From Solimonas marina (GTDB lineage Bacteria > Pseudomonadota > Gammaproteobacteria > Nevskiales > Nevskiaceae): DNA of 64,000 nucleotides. The stretch spans positions 186,001 through 250,000 of the forward strand of contig NZ_JAAVXB010000004.1 in the NCBI RefSeq assembly GCF_012241385.1, given 5' to 3'. Positions 29,613-37,984 of the stretch are shown piece after piece (the stretch's first letter is position 1; each line of letters starts with the position of its first letter). The position numbers were made by a program, and so were the translations under genes. The notes under the pieces are model-generated. The model worked only from the letters and a program-made list of their open reading frames with translations. It was not told the origin of the DNA and searched no databases.

Positions 29613-30026
29613 ATGCGACATTACGAAATCGTCGTCATGGTGCACCCGGACCAGAGCGAACAGGTCCCGGCCATGATTGAACGCTACAGCAACATGATTC
29701 AGGCCGGCGGTGGCACCGTGCACCGTCTGGAAGACTGGGGCCGCCGTCAGCTGGCGTACCCGATCGCCAAGGCCCACAAGGCGCACTACGTGCTGATGAA
29801 CGCCGAGCTCAGCAACGAAACGCTGGACGAGCTCGAAAACGCGTTCAAGTTCAACGACGCCGTCATCCGCAAGCTGGTGATCCGTACCGAAGAAGCCGTG
29901 ACCGATCAGTCGCCGCTGTTCAAGGCGCCGGAAGAAGAGAAGAAGCCGGGCGAGTTCCGCACGCGCGGTTCGGATGCGGACGGTGAGAACGCCGCCGAAG
30001 AGACCAACGCCGAGGAAGGAGCATAA
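29613..30026 (+). CDS. rpsF: 30S ribosomal protein bS6
   Basis: A 137-residue protein with the bS6 core ([19 protein letters not shown], then [19 protein letters not shown]) and an acidic Glu-rich C-terminal tail of about 30 residues, a common extension in gammaproteobacteria. It binds bS18 in the platform of the small subunit. AAGGAG precedes the ATG. First gene of rpsF-rpsR-rplI; priB, found here in enterics, is absent. Confidence 0.97.
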   Translation: MRHYEIVVMVHPDQSEQVPAMIERYSNMIQAGGGTVHRLEDWGRRQLAYPIAKAHKAHYVLMNAELSNETLDELENAFKFNDAVIRKLVIRTEEAVTDQSPLFKAPEEEKKPGEFRTRGSDADGENAAEETNAEEGA

Positions 30027-30029
30027 GCC

Positions 30030-30260
30030 ATGGCTCAGCATTTCTACCGTCGCAAGAAGTCCTGCCGTTTCAGCTCGGAAAACGCGCCGAAGATCGATTA
30101 CAAGGATCTGGCGATGCTCAAGGGCTACGTCGGCGAGAACGGCAAGATCGTTCCGGCCCGTATCACTGGCACCCGCACGCGCTACCAGCGTGAGCTGGCG
30201 CTGGCGATCAAGCGCGCGCGTTTCCTGGCGCTGCTGCCGTACACCGACAAGCACGTCTAA
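30030..30260 (+). CDS. rpsR: 30S ribosomal protein bS18
   Basis: A 76-residue protein with typical bS18 features: [11 protein letters not shown] at the start, [19 protein letters not shown] in the middle and [22 protein letters not shown] near the end. It starts 3 bases after rpsF with AAGGAG overlapping the end of that gene. Confidence 0.98.
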   Translation: MAQHFYRRKKSCRFSSENAPKIDYKDLAMLKGYVGENGKIVPARITGTRTRYQRELALAIKRARFLALLPYTDKHV

Positions 30261-30272
30261 GGGAGGCAGACC

Positions 30273-30731
30273 ATGGAAGTGATTCTGCTCGAAAAGATCA
30301 AGAAGCTGGGCGACCTGGGCGAGACCGTCAAGGTCAAGCCGGGCTTTGGCCGCAACTACCTGCTGCCGCAGGGCAAGGCGCTGCCGGCGACCGCCGCCAA
30401 CGTCAAGGTGTTCGAAGCGCGCAAGGCGGAGCTGGTCAAGAAGGCCAGCGAGAGCGTCAACGCTGCCAAGATTCGTGCCGAGAAGATCGCCGGCCAGACG
30501 CTGACGATCAAGGCGCTGGCTTCGGAAGAAGGCAAGCTCTACGGTTCGGTCGGCGTTGCCGAAGTGCTCGATGCGGCGACGGCCCTGGGCCTGGACCTGC
30601 ACCGGAACGAGCTGGAGATCGTCGGCGGCCCGATCCGTGCGGTTGGTAGCTACAGCGTCGCCGTGCATCTGCACAGCGAAGTCGAGACCAGCGTGACCGT
30701 CGTCGTCGAGGAAAGCCGCAGCGCTGCCTGA
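30273..30731 (+). CDS. rplI: 50S ribosomal protein bL9
   Basis: A 152-residue protein. The N-terminal rRNA-binding lobe reads MEVILLEKIKKLGDLGETV and KPGFGRNYLLPQGKA, followed by the connecting helix and the C-terminal lobe (EGKLYGSVG). It lies 12 bases after rpsR with GGGAGG upstream and is followed by a terminator. Confidence 0.98.
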   Translation: MEVILLEKIKKLGDLGETVKVKPGFGRNYLLPQGKALPATAANVKVFEARKAELVKKASESVNAAKIRAEKIAGQTLTIKALASEEGKLYGSVGVAEVLDAATALGLDLHRNELEIVGGPIRAVGSYSVAVHLHSEVETSVTVVVEESRSAA

Positions 30732-30757
30732 GGCTCGGTCCTTCGCGACTGATGTGC

Positions 30758-30790
30758 AACCGGCCCGCCTCGTGCGGGCCGGTTCGTTTT
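30758..30790 (+). terminator. Terminator after rplI
   Basis: AACCGGCCCGC pairs with GCGGGCCGGTT around a CTCGT loop, followed by CGTTTTT. The 11 bp stem is perfect. Confidence 0.88.
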
Positions 30791-30857
30791 TGCCCCGCGA
30801 AAAATGCCGGGCCGGCGGCTCCCGCGCCGCCCCGAATTCGCAGATAATCGAGCGCCG

Positions 30858-32234
30858 ATGAGCACCCCTTTGAAACTTCAGCAGCAGCCGAAGGCGCCGC
30901 CGTATTCGGTGGAGGCCGAGCAGTCCGTACTCGGCGGTCTGATGCTGGAAAACCGGCATTGGGACGATCTCGCCGACAAGCTCAGTGCCGACGATTTCTA
31001 TCGCGAGGATCATCGCCTGATCTTCGAGGCGATCGCGGAGCTGGCGTCCAGCCACAAACCCTGCGATTTCATCACGCTGTCCGAGCATCTGAAGGCGCAC
31101 GGCAAGCTCGAGGACGCCGGCGGCCTGGCCTATCTCGGCACGCTGGCCAACGACACGCCGAGCGCGGCGAACGTGATGGCCTATGCCGAGATCGTCCGCG
31201 AGCGGGCGGTGCTGCGTTCTCTCGTCGCGGTCGGCGGCGAGATCGCCGAGCTGGGCTACCGGCCCGAGGGGCGCGAATACGCCGAATTGCTCGACATGGC
31301 CGAGCAGCAGGTGTTCCGCCTGCGCGCCAAGGCCGACCGCGCCAAGAACGATTACTACGCGATGCCGCTGCTCATGGAGCAGATCGAGCAGAAGATAGAG
31401 TTCTTGCGCAGCAACCAAGGTCAGCTGGCTGGCCTGCCGACCGGCTTCAACGATCTCGACGACAAGACCACGGGCTTCCACGCGGGTGATCTGGTGATCG
31501 TCGCCGGTCGTCCGTCGATGGGTAAGACGACGTTCGCGCTGAACATCGCCGAGCACGCGGTGATGTACGAAAAGAAGCCGGCGTTGGTGTTCAGCATGGA
31601 AATGCCGGCCGAGCAGCTGGCGATTCGTATGCTGTCGTCGTTCGCACGCATTCCGATGGGTAAGCTGCGCGCCGGCGACCTCGATGATCGCGACATGGAT
31701 CGCCTGGTCTCGCAGAGCGGCATCCTGCGCGAGGCGCCGCTGTATATCGATGAAACCGGCGCAATGTCGCCGCTCGACGTGCGCGCGCGCGCGCGCCGCG
31801 TCAAGGCGCGCCACGGCCTGGGCCTGATTGTCGTGGACTACATCCAGCTGATGCAGGTGCCCGGCACCAAGGACAACCGAACCGGCGAAATTGCCGAGAT
31901 CTCGCGTAGCCTCAAGGCGCTGGCCAAGGAGCTGGAAGTGCCGGTGATCGCGCTGTCGCAGCTCAACCGCGGTGTCGAGCAGCGCGACAACAAGCGTCCG
32001 CGCATGTCCGACCTTCGCGAATCCGGCGGTATCGAGCAGGACGCCGACTTGTGCCTGTTCATTTATCGCGACGAGGTCTACAACCGCGAGTCGCCGGACA
32101 AGGGCACGGCGGAAATCATCATCGCCAAGCAGCGTAACGGCCCGCTCGGCGTCGTGAAGACCGCCTTCCTCGGCGAGTTCACGCGCTTCGAGAATCTGGC
32201 GCAGGGCTACGACAGCTTCGATCCGGGCGAATGA
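30858..32234 (+). CDS. dnaB: Replicative DNA helicase DnaB
   Basis: A 458-residue hexameric 5'-3' helicase. The N-terminal primase-interacting domain begins PYSVEAEQSVLGGLML. The RecA-like domain has Walker A GRPSMGKTTFALN, Walker B LIVVDYIQLM and the DnaB motif LSQLNRGVEQR followed by SDLRESGGIEQDAD. GATAAT upstream (30843) may be its -10. The stop overlaps the alr ATG by 4 bases, the usual dnaB-alr arrangement. Confidence 0.97.
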   Translation: MSTPLKLQQQPKAPPYSVEAEQSVLGGLMLENRHWDDLADKLSADDFYREDHRLIFEAIAELASSHKPCDFITLSEHLKAHGKLEDAGGLAYLGTLANDTPSAANVMAYAEIVRERAVLRSLVAVGGEIAELGYRPEGREYAELLDMAEQQVFRLRAKADRAKNDYYAMPLLMEQIEQKIEFLRSNQGQLAGLPTGFNDLDDKTTGFHAGDLVIVAGRPSMGKTTFALNIAEHAVMYEKKPALVFSMEMPAEQLAIRMLSSFARIPMGKLRAGDLDDRDMDRLVSQSGILREAPLYIDETGAMSPLDVRARARRVKARHGLGLIVVDYIQLMQVPGTKDNRTGEIAEISRSLKALAKELEVPVIALSQLNRGVEQRDNKRPRMSDLRESGGIEQDADLCLFIYRDEVYNRESPDKGTAEIIIAKQRNGPLGVVKTAFLGEFTRFENLAQGYDSFDPGE

Positions 32235-33352
32235 TCCCGCGCGTTACCGCTACCGTCGATCTGGCCGCGATCCAGCACAATCTGCACGTCGTGCGCGGTC
32301 TGGCGCCACGTTCGCGGATCATGGCGGCGGTCAAGGCCGATGCCTACGGTCACGGCGCGGTTCCCGTCGCACGGGCGCTGGAAGCCGCCGGCGTCGATGC
32401 CTTGGCGGTGGCCTGCCTCGAAGAGGCAATGGAATTGCGCCAGTCGCATGTCATCGCGCCGATCGCCTTGCTCGAAGGTGTGATCTCCAGCGAGGAAGCG
32501 GCGCTGGCGGTCTACGAGCGCCTGCAGATCGTCGTCCACGATCATTGGCAGCTGGCGCTGCTCGAAGCTCTACCGGCCAGCGCCCAGCTGTCGCTGTGGT
32601 TCAAGCTCGACAGCGGCATGCACCGCCTCGGCTTTCCGTTGGCCGACGTGCCGAGGCTGGCCGAGACGCTACGCCGGCACCCGAACTGGAAGCTGGAAGG
32701 CTGGATGACGCATCTGGCCTGCGCCGACGAGCCCGATAGCGACGTCACACCCGCGCAGATCGCGCGCTTCGACGCGGCGTTGGCGCAGACCACGGGGCCG
32801 CGTTCGATCGCCAATTCGGCCGGCATCATCGCCTGGCCGCAGGCACGCCGCGATTGGGTGCGGCCGGGTCTGGCGATTTACGGATGCTCGCCGCTGGCCA
32901 CGCACAGCGCCGCGAGTCTCGGTTTGCGCCCGGCGATGACGCTGGAAAGCCGGCTGATCGCCGTCCGCGAGTTCGATGCCGGCGAAAAGATCGGCTACGG
33001 CGGCACCTACGTCTGCCCGCAGCGCATGCCAATAGGGGTGGTGGCGATTGGTTATGCCGATGGCATCCATCGCGCATTCGCCAATGGTACGCCGGTGATC
33101 GTCAATGGACGTCGGGTACCATTGGCCGGCCGCGTCTCGATGGACATGATTACCGTCGATTTGCGTGGTGCGCCTGATGCACGCGTTGGCGATGCCGCAC
33201 GACTCTGGGGCGCGGATCTACCGGCCGAAGAAGTCGCCGGCCACGCCGGAACCCTGGCTTACGAGCTGTTCTGCGGCCTGACGCAGCGCGTGCATTTTCG
33301 GCATCTGCCGGCGCCGGCCGCAGCGCTGCGCTCAGTGAATCGAGGGGTCTAG
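32231..33352 (+). CDS. alr: Alanine racemase
   Basis: A 373-residue PLP enzyme making D-alanine for peptidoglycan. The PLP lysine is in AAVKADAYGHG near residue 35. The second catalytic base region is GRVSMDMITVD, and the central HLACADEPDSD and GIIAWPQARRDWVRPGLAIYG segments are typical. Its 3' end overlaps the 3' end of the small convergent gene at 33332 by 21 bases. Confidence 0.96.
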   Translation: MIPRVTATVDLAAIQHNLHVVRGLAPRSRIMAAVKADAYGHGAVPVARALEAAGVDALAVACLEEAMELRQSHVIAPIALLEGVISSEEAALAVYERLQIVVHDHWQLALLEALPASAQLSLWFKLDSGMHRLGFPLADVPRLAETLRRHPNWKLEGWMTHLACADEPDSDVTPAQIARFDAALAQTTGPRSIANSAGIIAWPQARRDWVRPGLAIYGCSPLATHSAASLGLRPAMTLESRLIAVREFDAGEKIGYGGTYVCPQRMPIGVVAIGYADGIHRAFANGTPVIVNGRRVPLAGRVSMDMITVDLRGAPDARVGDAARLWGADLPAEEVAGHAGTLAYELFCGLTQRVHFRHLPAPAAALRSVNRGV

Positions 33353-33604
33353 CATCCGCAGCGAATCAGCCAGATTGGTTTGCCCGGTCTGCTGAAGCTG
33401 CTCTTGCGTGTAGACGCGGCCACTGACGTCGAGGCACTCGCCATTCTTCGGCTTGATGCGGCTGCCGGTTTGCTCGATGCAGTTGACCGGCTGGGACTTT
33501 TTATCGGCCGTCACGGTCGACTTGGCATCATTGCCGGCGGCAAAAGCCGGTGCGGCGACGCCCGCGGCGAGCGTGGCGGCAATGAGCATGCGGGGGAGGT
33601 TCAT
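33332..33604 (-). CDS. Small exported protein resembling a fragment of a TonB-receptor plug
   Basis: A 90-residue protein with a clear signal peptide (MNLPRMLIAATLAAGVAAPAFA). The ~68-residue mature part has two cysteines (VNCIE and GECLD), the string GSRIKP, and QLQQTGQTNLADSLRMLDP. The last parts resemble the plug entry motifs of TonB-dependent receptors, but no barrel follows. It ends downstream of the kinase, phosphatase and FHA genes on the same strand, 74 bases after the FHA stop. I do not know its function. The longer start at 33658 would put residues ahead of the signal peptide. Confidence 0.75.
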   Translation of the reverse strand: MNLPRMLIAATLAAGVAAPAFAAGNDAKSTVTADKKSQPVNCIEQTGSRIKPKNGECLDVSGRVYTQEQLQQTGQTNLADSLRMLDPSIH

Positions 33605-33678
33605 GACCGTCTCCGTAAGCGGAATCACGATTTCATTATGCGCCCGCCGCGAGCGCATGCAAGTAACAGCCCGTAAGT

Positions 33679-34341
33679 TTACGTAAGGCTGAACCGCATC
33701 TGAGTGCCGAGCAGTTCGATGGTGTCGCCGTCGTTGAGGCGGCGTGCCTGCAAGGTGATTTCCTGGCCATTGACGAGCGCGCGGCGGGTCTCGCCGCCAC
33801 CGCCGACGTGGACGATGTAATAGCCGTCGGCGCGGCGCGTGATTGCAGCGACCTGGACGCCGGGCTTGCCGATCGTCGTCAGCGCCTTGGCCAGATCCAG
33901 GGTCTTGCCGAGATTTGGTCCGCTGACCACGTTCAAGGTGCCGAGCTGTGGCTTGGCCGGTGCCGCGGGCGGCGGGGGCGCCGGCGGCGGAGCGGCGCGG
34001 ATCACCGGATCCGGGCGCAGTACCAGCGTCTGCTCGAGTTCTTCGCCGAGCGGGTTCTGTGACTGATAGTGCAGGGTATTGCGGCCGATGGTGACGATGT
34101 CGCCATGGCTCAGCGGATGCTTGTCGATGCGCCGGCCATTGACCTGCGTGCCGTTGGTCGAGCCCAGATCCTCGAGGAACGAATCGCCGAGCACGGTGAT
34201 GATCAGCGCGTGGCGGCCGGACACGGCCTTGTCGCCGAGCACGATGTCGTTGTCGGGATGACGACCGACGCTGGTGCGTTCCTTTTCCAGCGTGAATTCG
34301 CGGATCTGGCCGTTGCCGTCCGTGACGATCAGTGTGCCCAT
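33679..34341 (-). CDS. FHA-domain protein
   Basis: A 220-residue cytosolic protein. The N-terminal FHA domain (about residues 20-95) has the phosphothreonine-binding motifs VGRHPDNDIVL, VSGRHALI and GSTNGTQVNG. A Pro/Ala linker (APPPAPPPPAAPA) leads to a second, divergent FHA-like domain that lacks the GR and SGRH residues. It would bind phosphothreonine made by the kinase at 35178. It lies 10 bases after the PP2C gene in the same unit. Confidence 0.9.
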   Translation of the reverse strand: MGTLIVTDGNGQIREFTLEKERTSVGRHPDNDIVLGDKAVSGRHALIITVLGDSFLEDLGSTNGTQVNGRRIDKHPLSHGDIVTIGRNTLHYQSQNPLGEELEQTLVLRPDPVIRAAPPPAPPPPAAPAKPQLGTLNVVSGPNLGKTLDLAKALTTIGKPGVQVAAITRRADGYYIVHVGGGGETRRALVNGQEITLQARRLNDGDTIELLGTQMRFSLT

Positions 34342-34351
34342 TCGGTTTGCT

Positions 34352-35173
34352 TCAGATCCATTGCTTCAGACGTTCGTACCAGCGACGTCCACGCGCGAAT
34401 GACGCGTCGGCGCGCACCAGTACGACCGAGATATTGTCCTTGCCGCCCGCTGCGTTGGCGAGCTCGATAAGTCGCTGCGCGGCGGTTTCGAGGTTGCGAG
34501 TGTAACGCTGCAAGGTGGCGCTGATCGTTTCGTCGTCGATCATGTCGGTCAGGCCATCCGAGCACAGCAGCAGCAGGTCGTCGACTTCGACCGCGTCCTC
34601 GATCAGGTCGACCTCGACGTCGTCCTCGACGCCGAGGGCGCGCGTGACGATATTGCGCCGCACCAGACGTGCAGCCTCTTCGCGCGAATAGTGTCCGCGC
34701 TCGACCAGCTCTTCGAGCAGGGAATGGTCACGGGTCAGCTGTTCGAGCGTGCCGTGGCGCAGGCGATAGAGGCGCGAATCACCGACATAGGCGATCGCGA
34801 TGCGGTCGTCGTGCAGCGCGGCGGCGACGAGGGTGGTGCCCATGCCGGCACACTGCGGTTGCGCGTCGGCAACCTGCTGGATGGTCGTGTGCGCCATCTG
34901 CACGGCGCTGCGCAGCGCCAGACCCTCGACGCTGTGGCCGCTGGCGCTGTCGATGTCGCCCAGCCGCAGCGTTGGCCACTGGCGACGCGCCACGTCGATG
35001 ACCGTCGTCACCGCGATGCGGCTGGCGATTTCGCCGGCGTTGTAGCCGCCCATGCCATCGGCAAGCACCACCAGCCCAAGCTCGGCGTCCTCGCCGATCG
35101 TGTCTTCGTTGTTGCTGCGCACGCGGCCGGGATCGGTCAGCAGCGCGGTGCGGATCTTGTCCTTGATCGACAT
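34352..35173 (-). CDS. PP2C-type serine/threonine phosphatase
   Basis: A 273-residue metal-dependent phosphatase of the Stp/PrpC type. Motifs are RSNNEDTIG, VLADGMGGYNAGEIAS, AYVGDSRLYRLRHG, LTRDHS, LLCSDGLTDMID and GGKDNISVVLV, so all metal-binding aspartates are present. It follows the kinase gene by 4 bases and should reverse its phosphorylation. The start at 35173 opens MSIKDKIRTALLTDPG; the upstream ATG at 35215 overlaps the kinase gene. Confidence 0.93.
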   Translation of the reverse strand: MSIKDKIRTALLTDPGRVRSNNEDTIGEDAELGLVVLADGMGGYNAGEIASRIAVTTVIDVARRQWPTLRLGDIDSASGHSVEGLALRSAVQMAHTTIQQVADAQPQCAGMGTTLVAAALHDDRIAIAYVGDSRLYRLRHGTLEQLTRDHSLLEELVERGHYSREEAARLVRRNIVTRALGVEDDVEVDLIEDAVEVDDLLLLCSDGLTDMIDDETISATLQRYTRNLETAAQRLIELANAAGGKDNISVVLVRADASFARGRRWYERLKQWI

Positions 35174-35177
35174 GGCG

Positions 35178-37841
35178 TCAGCTTGCCAGAGCGTTGAGCA
35201 GGGCGCGCAGGTCACGTGCGAGTTCGGTGCCGCGCGCGTAGCGGGCGTCCGGTGACTTCTGCAGCGCGCGATCGATGATCGTGCCGAGCGCGGCCGGCAG
35301 GCCCGGCCGCGCGGTGCGCAGCGGGGTATGCGGCTCGTTGGCGATCTTGAACATCAGCGTCGCCATCGATTCGGCCTGGAAGGGCAGCACGCCGGTCAGG
35401 AACTGGTACAGCGACACGCCCAGCGAGAACAGATCGGAGCGGCCGTCGACGTGCTGGCCGGCCAGCTGCTCGGGGGACATATAGCTCGGCGTGCCGAGCA
35501 CCATGCCGGTCTTGGTCTTGCTCGAATCGGTGATGCGGGCGATGCCGAAATCCATCAGCTTCACGCTGCGCGTCTCGTCGACCAGCATCATGTTGCCGGG
35601 CTTGATGTCGCGGTGAACGATGCCGTTGGCGTGCGCATAGTCCAGCGCTTCCGCGGCGTCGGCGACGATGCGCAGCGCGTCCGGCAGCGGCAGCAGACTA
35701 TTGGCGCGCGTGTGGCGCGTCAGATCGATGCCTTTGACGAACTCCATGGCGATGTAGGCCAGGTCGTGGTCCTCGCCGGCATCGTAGATGGCGACGATAT
35801 GCGGATGCGCGAGGCGCCCGGCGGTTTCCGCTTCACGGAAGAATCGCGCCTTGACCGCTGCCAGTTCGTCCGGTTCGAACTCTTGCGACAGTGCCATGGT
35901 CTTGATCGCGACCAGACGGCCGATCTTCGGATCGCGGCCGACATAGACCACGCCCATCGCGCCCTTACCGAGCTCGCGTTCGACCTGGTAACGACCGAGC
36001 ATCGGCTTTTCGACCTTGTGCGCGGCGTCGAGCACCAGGGTGCCGCCGGCATGCGCGGTTGCGCCAGGGCCGCCCAGAATGACGGTTTCCGCCAGCTTGC
36101 GTGCGCGCGGCAGTTTTTCCTGGACGTCGCGGAAATTCGGCTTGTGGCTGGAGATGAACTGATAGGCCGACTCGGCCTTGTTGAATTGACGGCGGCGCTC
36201 GAAGTCTAGGGCGAGGTTGTAGACCAGTTCCAGCAGTCGGTCGTCGACGGGCCGCACGCGGCGGAACTTGTCGAACGCCATGTCGAGCTGACCCTGCCCC
36301 TGAAACGCGAGGCCGAGCATGCGCTCCGATTCGCCGGCGTCGCTGGTCGTGGCCACCGCTTGCGAGCGCGGGCGACGCATGCTGCGGCGCACCGCCATCA
36401 GCAGATGACCGCAGATCAGGAACAACACGGCTGCACCCAGTTGCAGCCACAAGCCGGGGCCGACCAGCAGCGCGTACTCGGCCCCGATCAGCGCAGTCCC
36501 GATGATCAAGGTGGTGATCAGCGTCAGCGCCGTGTGCCGACGTGGCACCACGGTGGTGATATACGCCAGCAGCAGGGCGTAGATGCCGAGCTCTGCCCAG
36601 AGCGCCCAGGCGGGGCGCTGCAGGCTGTCGTCCTGCAGCAGACTCGACACCTCATGTGCGAGCAACAGCACGGTCGGCAGCGCCGCCGCGACGGGCGTCG
36701 CGTAACGGCTGCCGGTATCGGCGGCAGCCATGCCGAGCAGGACGATGCGGTCCCGGTAACGGTCCGATGCCCCTTTGCCGGCAAGCACGTCGGCCGCGCT
36801 GTCGATGACGAACGGTGCTTTGCCGTCACGGACGGCGTAGAACTGCGGGTAAGTGCGCAGGTCGGCGGTGGTCGGGATCAAATGCTCGCCGAGGCGGATG
36901 CCATGGCCGGGGTCGATGCGGATCGCATCGGCCGCAAGCCCGAGCGCGTGGGCTGCAATCTGCAAGGCCATTGACGGGTAGTCGGCGCCGTCATAGCGGA
37001 CCACGAGCGCCTCGTCACGGACCACGCCGTCACGATCCGGTCGCGGCGTCAGATGGCCGACCGCGAGTGCGGCGCTGCCGAGCGTCGCGATCGGTGTTTG
37101 TGCGGCGCGGGCCATGGTGGGCAACGGACTGCGTTGGTGCGTGTCGGTGCGCGCGTCGGCGGCTAACGCGTCGCGCTGCATGTAGTCCGGCATCGGCGTC
37201 TCGGGGCGGCCCTGCGGCGTCCCGAGTTCGAAGCGCATCGGCAGGATGACGTGGTCGGCCGCCAGCGATGCGGCGAGCGTCGCGTCGGCCGTCGTGCCGT
37301 CGCGGGTGCTGGCCTGAATGCGGGCGGTGAGACCGCTGATCAGGTCCTTGTAGTCGCGCGCCAGCGTCGACTCGCGATAGTGCTTGGCGATCGGGGCGAG
37401 TTGGCGATCGCGTTGTGCCGCGCTGTCGAGCAGCGTGCGGATCGCATCGATCTCGGCGGGAATCTTCTGCGTCAACGGCGAGCGGCCGAGGTCGTCGGCC
37501 AGCGCGCGCAGCGCTTTGGCGCCGCCCCCGGCGTCCGGGTCCAGATACAGCGCAGTACTGGCGACCAGCATCGCGCCCTGCGCATGCAAGCGGTCGATCA
37601 GCTGAGCTTGCAGCGGGCGCGGCCAGGGCCAGGGGCCGTAGCGGCGCAGCGCCTCGTCGTCGATGGTGACGACGCTGATTTGCGGCGCCGGCGCACGCAC
37701 ACGCTGCCGCAGGCCGACGTCGTAAACGCGGCCCTCCAGCAACTGCACACGATCGGCGAAAATGCCGTATGCCAGGGCGGCGAACACGATGGCGAACAAC
37801 AGCGCCACGAATCCGTCCCGGCTCCCTCGTTTTTCGGTCAA
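35178..37841 (-). CDS. CHASE2-domain transmembrane Ser/Thr protein kinase
   Basis: An 887-residue membrane kinase. The order is: one N-terminal membrane segment, a large periplasmic CHASE2 sensor (VVTIDDEALRRYGPWPWPR), three closely spaced membrane segments, a ~100-residue TPR-like stretch, and a Hanks-type kinase in the last ~276 residues. The kinase has GKGAMGVVY, AIK, HRDIKPGNM, DFGIAR and GTPSYMSPEQ, so it should be active. I chose the TTG at 37841 with GGGGGACC upstream; a TTG at 37904 would add 21 residues. It heads a unit with PP2C, FHA and a small exported protein. The input signal is unknown. Confidence 0.9.
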   Translation of the reverse strand: MTEKRGSRDGFVALLFAIVFAALAYGIFADRVQLLEGRVYDVGLRQRVRAPAPQISVVTIDDEALRRYGPWPWPRPLQAQLIDRLHAQGAMLVASTALYLDPDAGGGAKALRALADDLGRSPLTQKIPAEIDAIRTLLDSAAQRDRQLAPIAKHYRESTLARDYKDLISGLTARIQASTRDGTTADATLAASLAADHVILPMRFELGTPQGRPETPMPDYMQRDALAADARTDTHQRSPLPTMARAAQTPIATLGSAALAVGHLTPRPDRDGVVRDEALVVRYDGADYPSMALQIAAHALGLAADAIRIDPGHGIRLGEHLIPTTADLRTYPQFYAVRDGKAPFVIDSAADVLAGKGASDRYRDRIVLLGMAAADTGSRYATPVAAALPTVLLLAHEVSSLLQDDSLQRPAWALWAELGIYALLLAYITTVVPRRHTALTLITTLIIGTALIGAEYALLVGPGLWLQLGAAVLFLICGHLLMAVRRSMRRPRSQAVATTSDAGESERMLGLAFQGQGQLDMAFDKFRRVRPVDDRLLELVYNLALDFERRRQFNKAESAYQFISSHKPNFRDVQEKLPRARKLAETVILGGPGATAHAGGTLVLDAAHKVEKPMLGRYQVERELGKGAMGVVYVGRDPKIGRLVAIKTMALSQEFEPDELAAVKARFFREAETAGRLAHPHIVAIYDAGEDHDLAYIAMEFVKGIDLTRHTRANSLLPLPDALRIVADAAEALDYAHANGIVHRDIKPGNMMLVDETRSVKLMDFGIARITDSSKTKTGMVLGTPSYMSPEQLAGQHVDGRSDLFSLGVSLYQFLTGVLPFQAESMATLMFKIANEPHTPLRTARPGLPAALGTIIDRALQKSPDARYARGTELARDLRALLNALAS

Positions 37842-37984
37842 CTCCCGGTCCCCCGACCTGCGAGCGGCGATACTAGCGGTTCGCGTGGTCGCTGTGCGTG
37901 GCAATGGCTACGGCGGCGGCACGCAACGGTTGCGACACGCCGGCCGCTTGTGGCCATTCAAAGAAGATTCGTAACGTATATCGC

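Noticed and set aside
29532-31814. 760-codon minus-strand frame across rpsF-rpsR-rplI-dnaB
   Set aside because: Antisense to four certain genes, with shadow-frame composition.
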